From Candidatus Dadabacteria bacterium (GTDB lineage Bacteria > Desulfobacterota_D > UBA1144 > Nemesobacterales > UBA2774): a stretch of DNA of 24,991 nucleotides. The notes under the pieces are model-generated. The model worked only from the letters and a program-made list of their open reading frames with translations. It did not search any database and was not told where the DNA came from. Made by a program: the position numbers and the translations under genes. The stretch lies in the NCBI GenBank assembly GCA_020027805.1, contig JAHKKQ010000030.1, positions 1 through 24,991 of the forward strand, in the 5' to 3' direction. Positions 20,599 through 24,991 of this stretch are shown piece after piece (position 1 is the first letter of the stretch; each line of letters starts with the position of its first letter).

Positions 20599-21018
20599 AT
20601 GCGGATATTAGCCCTCGACGTAGGTACCAGGACAATAGGCGTTGCCGTGAGCGACGAGCTCGGTATAACGGCGAACGGGGTCGCTACGATAAGGAGAAAG
20701 GATATAGAGTACGATAAAGCGGAGCTCGGAAAGATCATCGAGCGGTATGCCCCTTCCGGGATACTCGTCGGCATTCCGTACAGGAGCGACGGGGGCGTGG
20801 GCAAAAGGGGGCAGGAGATAATGAAATTCGCCGATATATTAAAGGGCGCCTTTGACCTCCCCGTCATTTACTGGGACGAAAGCTTTTCAACCGCCGACGC
20901 CGAGCGGTTTCTCATAAGCGCGGACGTCGGGCGGAAGAAGAGAAAACAGGTAATAGACAAAATGGCAGCCGTATATATACTAGCCGAATATCTTGAGTCC
21001 AAGAGGCCTGTGAAGTAG
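20599..21018 (+). CDS. ruvX: YqgF/RuvX RNase H-like nuclease (putative pre-16S rRNA processing)
   Basis: This 139-aa protein opens with MRILALDVGTRTIGVAVSD (D7 in the RNase H-like active site). It continues with GILVGIPYRSDGGVGKRG, then WDESFSTADAE (E94) and KKRKQVIDKMAAVYILAEYL (D120), completing the three acidic residues. The length is typical. E. coli YqgF helps mature the 5' end of 16S rRNA, and the family was first described as a Holliday-junction resolvase candidate. A hydrolase gene starts within 16 bp of its stop, suggesting co-transcription. Confidence 0.93.
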   Translation: MRILALDVGTRTIGVAVSDELGITANGVATIRRKDIEYDKAELGKIIERYAPSGILVGIPYRSDGGVGKRGQEIMKFADILKGAFDLPVIYWDESFSTADAERFLISADVGRKKRKQVIDKMAAVYILAEYLESKRPVK

Positions 21019-21033
21019 GGGTACGTGCGAACG

Positions 21034-21825
21034 ATGCCATACACCATCGCTAACGGTATGAATATTTATTACGAGGTTCACGGTGAGGGGTTCCCTGTCG
21101 TACTCATCGGGGGTCTCGGAAGCCAGATCGAGAGCTGGGCGACGCAGGTGCCTGTTTATTTGAAGCATTTCAAGGTGGTCGTATTCGATAACAGGGGGGC
21201 CGGGCGGTCCCAGAAGCCCGAACCCGGGTATACGACCGAAGACCTGGCCGACGATGCCGCGGCGCTTATGGACGCGCTCGGCATTGAGACCGCGCACATA
21301 GTCGGGAAATCCATGGGCGGCATGATAGGCCAGTGGCTCGCGATAAAGCATCCCGAAAAGGTACGTAAGCTCGTCATGGGCTGCTCATCGGCTTCGAGAG
21401 ACGAAGTCGGGAACGTGATACTCAGGATGGGGAGGGAGATCGCGTCCAAGGTCGGCATGAAGGCCGTCTGGATAATGGCCCTTTACCTTGGCTACTCGAG
21501 GGACTACATAGAGAAGAACCTGGGCTCGCTCGGCGGCTCCATCGACGCCATACCCGAGAACCCGGACGCGCTCAGGGGATATATCGGCCAGAGCTATGCG
21601 GTAGAAGGGCACAATACGACTGACCTCCTGCATAAGATAAAAGCCCCGACGCTGGTTATGTTGGGCGAGTCCGACATGACCACTTCACCGAAACGCACCA
21701 GGGAGCTCGCTTCGCTTATACCGGGCTCGAAACTAAAGGGGTTTGAAGGAGTGGGTCACGGTTTCTGGAGGGAAAGACAGGAGGAGGCCGACAGGCTCGT
21801 CCTCGGGTTTTTGCTGGGTGATTAA
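21034..21825 (+). CDS. Alpha/beta hydrolase (3-oxoadipate enol-lactonase-like)
   Basis: This 263-aa protein is complete: IYYEVHGEG, the oxyanion loop VVLIGGLGSQIESW, the strand-loop VVVFDNRGAGRSQKP, the nucleophile elbow GKSMGGMIG (Ser93), the acid region LGESDMTTSP and the catalytic His in GVGHGFWRE. The GG in place of HG at the oxyanion loop is tolerated in the family. The substrate (ester, lactone or other) cannot be read. An in-frame GTG at 21025 is an alternative start closer to the gggg site. The ATG at 21034 is preferred because the fold begins there. It ends 2 bp from the convergent Lon-domain gene. Confidence 0.88.
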   Translation: MPYTIANGMNIYYEVHGEGFPVVLIGGLGSQIESWATQVPVYLKHFKVVVFDNRGAGRSQKPEPGYTTEDLADDAAALMDALGIETAHIVGKSMGGMIGQWLAIKHPEKVRKLVMGCSSASRDEVGNVILRMGREIASKVGMKAVWIMALYLGYSRDYIEKNLGSLGGSIDAIPENPDALRGYIGQSYAVEGHNTTDLLHKIKAPTLVMLGESDMTTSPKRTRELASLIPGSKLKGFEGVGHGFWRERQEEADRLVLGFLLGD

Positions 21826-21827
21826 CC

Positions 21828-22529
21828 TCAGTTGAGGTTCCTCTTTTCTATAATCTCGTGCCTTTTTCTCGATGTCACTGAAATTATATCGATTCTCGTC
21901 TGCAGGTCCTTAATGATTGTCTCCGCTCTCTTCTTCACGTCAGGCTCCTCGAGCAGCGACTGCTTGTCGAAGACGTTTGAGAAAATGAGAGTCGCCAGGG
22001 CGTCCGTCAGGCTGTCCAGGGGGAGCCTGGCATTGATGTTGATCCGGTGGGCCTTCTGTCTCTCGTCGAGCACGAAATTCCATTTCGTTATAAGCTCCTC
22101 GATTTTGCTCCTGTACGTCTCCTCGCTCGTACAGCGCGTGTTCTCAACCAGCTCGACCCTGGCGACTCTGTAGGGGCTCTCTTTCATGACCTCGATGATT
22201 TTTACCCGTTTCAGTCCGTAGAGAACTATGTTGATCCTGCCGTCCCCGAAGACTTCCGAGCTCACAATCCTCCCCATCCCCACAACGTCGAACACTTCCG
22301 GATTGCCGTAGTAGTCTGCCTCCCAGCCCGGTTTCAGAAGCGCCATGCCTATGATCCCTTCCGAGTTGCTGGCGTCGTGAACCATCTGTTTATATCTGGG
22401 CTCGAACACGTGGAGCGGGAGGAGGGTATTGGGAAAGAATACGACTGTGGATAACGGGAAAAGTGGTATGGTACCGGAGAAGTCATTGAGGTTGCATACG
22501 TCTTTAATGTCGAGGGAGAATATATCCAT
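21828..22529 (-). CDS. Lon N-terminal-like (LON substrate-binding) domain protein
   Basis: This 233-aa protein consists of a LON-SB domain: IPLFPLSTVVFFPNTLLPLHVFEPRYKQMV (about 21-50), GIIGMALLKPGW, VGMGRIVSSE and INIVLYGLKRVKI, then a helical C-terminal part (about 135-233). It lacks the AAA+ and protease domains of Lon, as is normal for the stand-alone family. The stand-alone proteins are widespread and their job is unclear. A substrate-recognition or adaptor role is an inference from Lon itself. Nothing adjacent points to a partner. Confidence 0.9.
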   Translation of the reverse strand: MDIFSLDIKDVCNLNDFSGTIPLFPLSTVVFFPNTLLPLHVFEPRYKQMVHDASNSEGIIGMALLKPGWEADYYGNPEVFDVVGMGRIVSSEVFGDGRINIVLYGLKRVKIIEVMKESPYRVARVELVENTRCTSEETYRSKIEELITKWNFVLDERQKAHRININARLPLDSLTDALATLIFSNVFDKQSLLEEPDVKKRAETIIKDLQTRIDIISVTSRKRHEIIEKRNLN

Positions 22530-22568
22530 TTCAGTTCATTCCGGGCGCATCAGAATCGCTTCGTATTT

Positions 22569-22583
22569 AGTATAGCATATGCT
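22569..22583 (-). promoter_or_regulatory. Candidate -10 and 10-bp palindrome before the Lon-domain gene
   Basis: On the minus strand TATACT (22574-22569) is a good -10, 40 nt before the start codon. It directly follows the palindrome AGCATATGCT (22574-22583). There is no good -35 at 16-18 bp. Confidence 0.3.
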
Positions 22584-22718
22584 TCTTCGTTTTATTCGGC
22601 GCATATTACACGGGTCATGGGCTCTGGAACGGGATTCTGCCTTCCGGGCGCTGAATCCTTTCTCCAAAGCGTATATCTAATATCCTGTAGCGGTAAGTTT
22701 ACGAAAGGAGGTTCGGTT

Positions 22719-23069
22719 ATGCATAAAACGGTCCATATCACCGACGACAATTTCGAGGAAGAGGTGCTTAAGTCGGAGCTTCCCGTGCTCGTTGATTTTT
22801 GGGCGGAATGGTGCGGTCCGTGCCGGGCTCTCGGCCCGATGCTTGAGGAGATCGCCGCCGATTACGAGGGCCGGGTAAAGATCGCCAAGCTAAACGTTGA
22901 CGAAAATCCGAAACACGCGCAGTCTTTCGGAATAAGAGCCATCCCTACTATGATAATGTTCAAGGACGGGAGTCCGGGGGACAGGATCATGGGCGCTCTC
23001 CCCAAAAAACATATCACGGACGTTATCGACGGGGCGCTCCAGGCTGTGCCCGGGCGTCTGATACGCTGA
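22719..23069 (+). CDS. trxA: Thioredoxin
   Basis: This 116-aa cytosolic disulfide reductase carries the exact active site WCGPC (C32, C35) in VDFWAEWCGPCR, the buried D26 and the cis-Pro loop AIPTMIMF. The length is close to the 105-110 aa of classic thioredoxins, with a short C-terminal extension (AVPGRLIR). The frame is open back to 22617, but AAAGGAGG lies 6 nt before the ATG at 22719 and the family N-terminus matches there. It stands between the Lon-domain gene (divergent) and a 161-bp gap before the cobalamin gene. Confidence 0.96.
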   Translation: MHKTVHITDDNFEEEVLKSELPVLVDFWAEWCGPCRALGPMLEEIAADYEGRVKIAKLNVDENPKHAQSFGIRAIPTMIMFKDGSPGDRIMGALPKKHITDVIDGALQAVPGRLIR

Positions 23070-23191
23070 TCATAAGGGAATTATACGAATATAGCCCGGG
23101 TGCGTTTGACGGGATTTGCTCCCGGGGCCGGCCTGTCCATTTTTCATCCCCCCCGTTCTTAAATAAATGACTTCCACTAATTGAATCCTCC

Positions 23192-23218
23192 CGGTTTGAA
23201 CCGTAATGACCGTTCGGT
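23192..23218. repeat. Adjacent short inverted repeats before the cobalamin adenosyltransferase gene
   Basis: CGGTT-TG-AACCG (23192-23203) and ACCG-TT-CGGT (23209-23218) lie next to each other, 13 nt before the GTG start. AACCG at 23199-23203 can also pair with CGGTT at 23215-23219. This fits an operator or a small leader hairpin. No cobalamin-riboswitch core was seen. Confidence 0.35.
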
Positions 23219-23230
23219 TAATATTTCAAC

Positions 23231-23797
23231 GTGGTGAAAAAGAGAATCACGAGGGTCTATACCAAAACCGGGGACGAAGGGCTGACCTCGCTCGTGGGAG
23301 GTATGAGGCTGAGCAAGGCTTCCCTGAGGGTGGACGCGTACGGAGACGTGGACGAGCTCAACGCGGCGCTCGGGCTCGCCCGTACAGTCGTGCTTCACAA
23401 GAGGCTCGGAGATATTCTCGAAACCGTGCAGAAGGATCTGTTCATCGTGGGCGCCGATCTCGCGAGCCCTCCCGGTCTCGATGTACCCAGGATTGACGAG
23501 GGCGGGATCAAGGCGCTCGAGTCTCTGATCGACGAGCTGCTGCTCGACCTTGAGCCGCTTAAGGAATTCATACTCCCGGGCGGGAACCCCGGCGGGGCTC
23601 ATCTCCATTTCGCGAGGACCGTGGCGAGAAGGGCGGAAAGGAAGGTCGTCAAGCTGATTGAAGAGGAAGGAGCGGATGCGGGGAAGAATGTGCTGGTTTA
23701 CTTGAACAGGCTCTCTGACCTGCTGTTTGTTATGGCGAGGATAGAAAACAAGGATAGCGATTTCAGCGAAACGTATGCAGAGTTCAGGAGAAAATGA
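23231..23797 (+). CDS. ATP:cob(I)alamin adenosyltransferase, PduO type
   Basis: This 188-aa protein adenosylates cob(I)alamin to make coenzyme B12. The ATP-binding N-terminus YTKTGDEGLTSLVGG (about 10-24), the motif DAYGDVDELNAALGLAR (35-51) and the late RTVARRAERKVV and YLNRLSDLLFVMARIEN are diagnostic of the PduO/CobO2-type fold. The start is a GTG. A second GTG follows at once, and no clear Shine-Dalgarno decides between them. The stop overlaps the next ATG by 4 bp, so the methyltransferase is translationally coupled. No cobalamin riboswitch or other cob genes are in view. Confidence 0.93.
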   Translation: MVKKRITRVYTKTGDEGLTSLVGGMRLSKASLRVDAYGDVDELNAALGLARTVVLHKRLGDILETVQKDLFIVGADLASPPGLDVPRIDEGGIKALESLIDELLLDLEPLKEFILPGGNPGGAHLHFARTVARRAERKVVKLIEEEGADAGKNVLVYLNRLSDLLFVMARIENKDSDFSETYAEFRRK

Positions 23798-24444
23798 AAC
23801 GGGCGTCGCATTCGGATGTATATATACTCAACCCTGATATAGAAGATTACATGGAGTCCCTGACGCCTGCCGGGGATTCGATCCTGAAAGAGATGGAGGA
23901 GCACGCGAGGGTGAGCGAATTCCCTATCGTCGGCCCCCTGGTCGGGAGGCTTCTCTTCCAGCTGGCGTTGATGATCAATGCGAAAAGCGTGTTCGAGCTC
24001 GGCTCGGGTTTCGGCTACTCGGCGTATTGGTTCGCAAAAGCCGTAGGCGAAGACGGCTCGGTCGTATATACGGACATTTCGGACGAGAACGCGCGCGCGG
24101 CCGGGGATTTCTTCAGCAGGGCCGGGCTCGGACAAAGGCTCGATATCCGGACGGGGGACGCGGTTAAGATCCTCGAAGAGTCACCGGGCGGGTTCGACAT
24201 TATCTTCAACGATATAGACAAGGAGTATTATCCTCTTGTCGTTGACGCCGCCTATGAAAAATTACGGAAGGGCGGTATTTTCATAACGGACAACGTGCTC
24301 TGGTCGGGCAGGGTGCTCACGCAGGACGACTCCCCGAGCACGGAAGGCGTGAGAGAGTTCACGCGGCTCCTCTTTTCCAACGAGGGCTTTTTTACCACGA
24401 TTATGCCGCTCAGGGACGGGGTTTCGGTGAGCGTGAAATTGTAA
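23794..24444 (+). CDS. SAM-dependent O-methyltransferase (COMT/Methyltransf_3 family)
   Basis: This 216-aa protein has the SAM motif VFELGSGFGYSAYWFAKAV (66-84), then VVYTDISDEN, the metal-site region IFNDIDKEYYP (D138 and D140 area), GGIFITDNVLWSGRV and a closing MPLRDGVSVSVKL. This order is that of cation-dependent catechol-type O-methyltransferases. The substrate cannot be predicted. Its ATG overlaps the stop of the cobalamin adenosyltransferase gene (ATGA), so the two are coupled in one operon. glnD begins 52 bp further on. Confidence 0.92.
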   Translation: MKRASHSDVYILNPDIEDYMESLTPAGDSILKEMEEHARVSEFPIVGPLVGRLLFQLALMINAKSVFELGSGFGYSAYWFAKAVGEDGSVVYTDISDENARAAGDFFSRAGLGQRLDIRTGDAVKILEESPGGFDIIFNDIDKEYYPLVVDAAYEKLRKGGIFITDNVLWSGRVLTQDDSPSTEGVREFTRLLFSNEGFFTTIMPLRDGVSVSVKL

Positions 24445-24496
24445 TAAATCTCGGAAATATAAATATGGATGTAATATAAAAACTAGAGAGAACTTC

Positions 24497-24991
24497 ATGA
24501 GCAAAGCCGCTGACATCGTTATGGAGAAAGGTGAGCTGGTCAGGACCCTGAAAGAAAGGCTCGACAGAAAAAACATGGAGCTTATGGCGTACCATGAGAG
24601 CAAGGCGAAGCACAGTAAAGCGCTTTCGGGGAGCATGCTTGCGAAAAAGAGATCGGAAATTATAGACAAGCTGATAAAGCAGGCGCTCGCCGAGCAGGGG
24701 TTCAATGACCTTAAAAATATCTGCGTCATAGCGCTCGGGGGTTACGGCAGGAACGAGCTCTGTCCGTATTCCGATGTGGACATCATGTTCCTCTATAAGC
24801 CCCGCAACAAGACACTGGCGAAAGAGGCTACGGAGAAGCTCCTCTACCTGCTCTGGGACCTCGGTCTCGACGTCGGCCACTCCGTGAGAACGATCGACGA
24901 ATGCATAGAGCTCTCTCAGGAAGACGACACGACAATACTCACTTCACTTCTTGACAGCAGGTTCGTATGCGGCGGCGAACAGCTCTACGCC
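24497..24991 (+). CDS. glnD: [Protein-PII] uridylyltransferase, N-terminal part, continues beyond the window
   Basis: The frame is open from the ATG to the last base (165 codons). IALGGYGRNELCPYSDVDIMFLY (about 78-100) is the nucleotidyltransferase active site of GlnD, with the GG pair (81-82) and catalytic Asp pair D93/D95. LLYLLWDLGLDVGHSVRTIDECI and TTILTSLLDSRF follow exactly as in the family. GlnD adds and removes UMP on PII proteins in response to glutamine, controlling glutamine synthetase and, through NtrC, sigma-54 nitrogen genes. The later HD and ACT domains would lie outside. It has an agagag site and may be read with the two genes before it. It links functionally to the broken amtB gene and its sigma-54 promoter. 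Confidence 0.93.
   Translation, partial: MSKAADIVMEKGELVRTLKERLDRKNMELMAYHESKAKHSKALSGSMLAKKRSEIIDKLIKQALAEQGFNDLKNICVIALGGYGRNELCPYSDVDIMFLYKPRNKTLAKEATEKLLYLLWDLGLDVGHSVRTIDECIELSQEDDTTILTSLLDSRFVCGGEQLYA

Noticed and set aside
23085..23160. CCCGGG-rich stem after trxA as a terminator
   Set aside because: The arms are self-palindromic and imperfectly matched, the loop is long, and the nearest T-run is displaced by more than 15 nt.
23070..23230. Cobalamin riboswitch before the adenosyltransferase gene
   Set aside because: The gap is 161 nt and lacks the conserved B12-box core. Only short inverted repeats are present.

Overview
This 25 kb window is typical chromosomal DNA of a Gram-negative bacterium. 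It has short gaps, many 4-bp gene overlaps, standard -35/-10 promoters, one sigma-54 promoter and a cyclic-di-GMP-I riboswitch. IspH (MEP isoprenoid route), bacterial ThiC, GlnD, RuvX and a large sigma-70 factor all fit a free-living bacterium. The mix recalls deltaproteobacterial or candidate-phylum relatives (Desulfobacterota or Dadabacteria-like), but sequence reading alone cannot fix the taxon. No rRNA, tRNA, CRISPR array, insertion sequence or prophage was recognised.

Layout. 1-3100: the 3' part of a uridine-kinase-like P-loop kinase, a convergent SDR oxidoreductase, an alpha/beta hydrolase that lacks its N-terminal half-core, and ispH. 3169-5583 (minus strand): beta-carbonic anhydrase, an atypical sigma-70 factor with an acidic N-terminus, and a MarR regulator with a Cys-rich tail. 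Related inverted repeats (TTTAG-N5-CTAAA type) lie in front of both marR and the sigma gene. 5685-9742 (minus): a likely operon of an ABC exporter, a galacturonokinase-like GHMP kinase and a sugar nucleotidyltransferase. 9966-13361: a Dabb-domain protein, tsaD (minus) and thiC with a good promoter. 13522-16513: a secreted PQQ-type sugar dehydrogenase read from a clear promoter through a c-di-GMP riboswitch, divergent from an AcuI/YhdH-type reductase. 16514-18439: a long non-coding region with a sigma-54 promoter, then an amtB ammonium transporter gene broken by an internal deletion plus frameshift, and a strong terminator. 18620-24991: arfB, a small zinc-ribbon protein, a secreted lysozyme-like protein, ruvX, an alpha/beta hydrolase, a Lon-N-domain protein (minus), thioredoxin, PduO-type cobalamin adenosyltransferase, an O-methyltransferase and the start of glnD.

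How the genes work together. The most coherent regulatory unit is the MarR-Cys/sigma pair: a possible metal- or redox-sensing repressor sharing candidate operators with the sigma gene beside it. The ABC/kinase/nucleotidyltransferase cluster looks like a sugar activation route that makes an NDP-sugar from a free uronic acid or hexose. The riboswitch puts a periplasmic or extracellular oxidoreductase under c-di-GMP control. The sigma-54 promoter before amtB, and glnD further on, fit nitrogen-status control, yet the transporter itself is damaged in this assembly.
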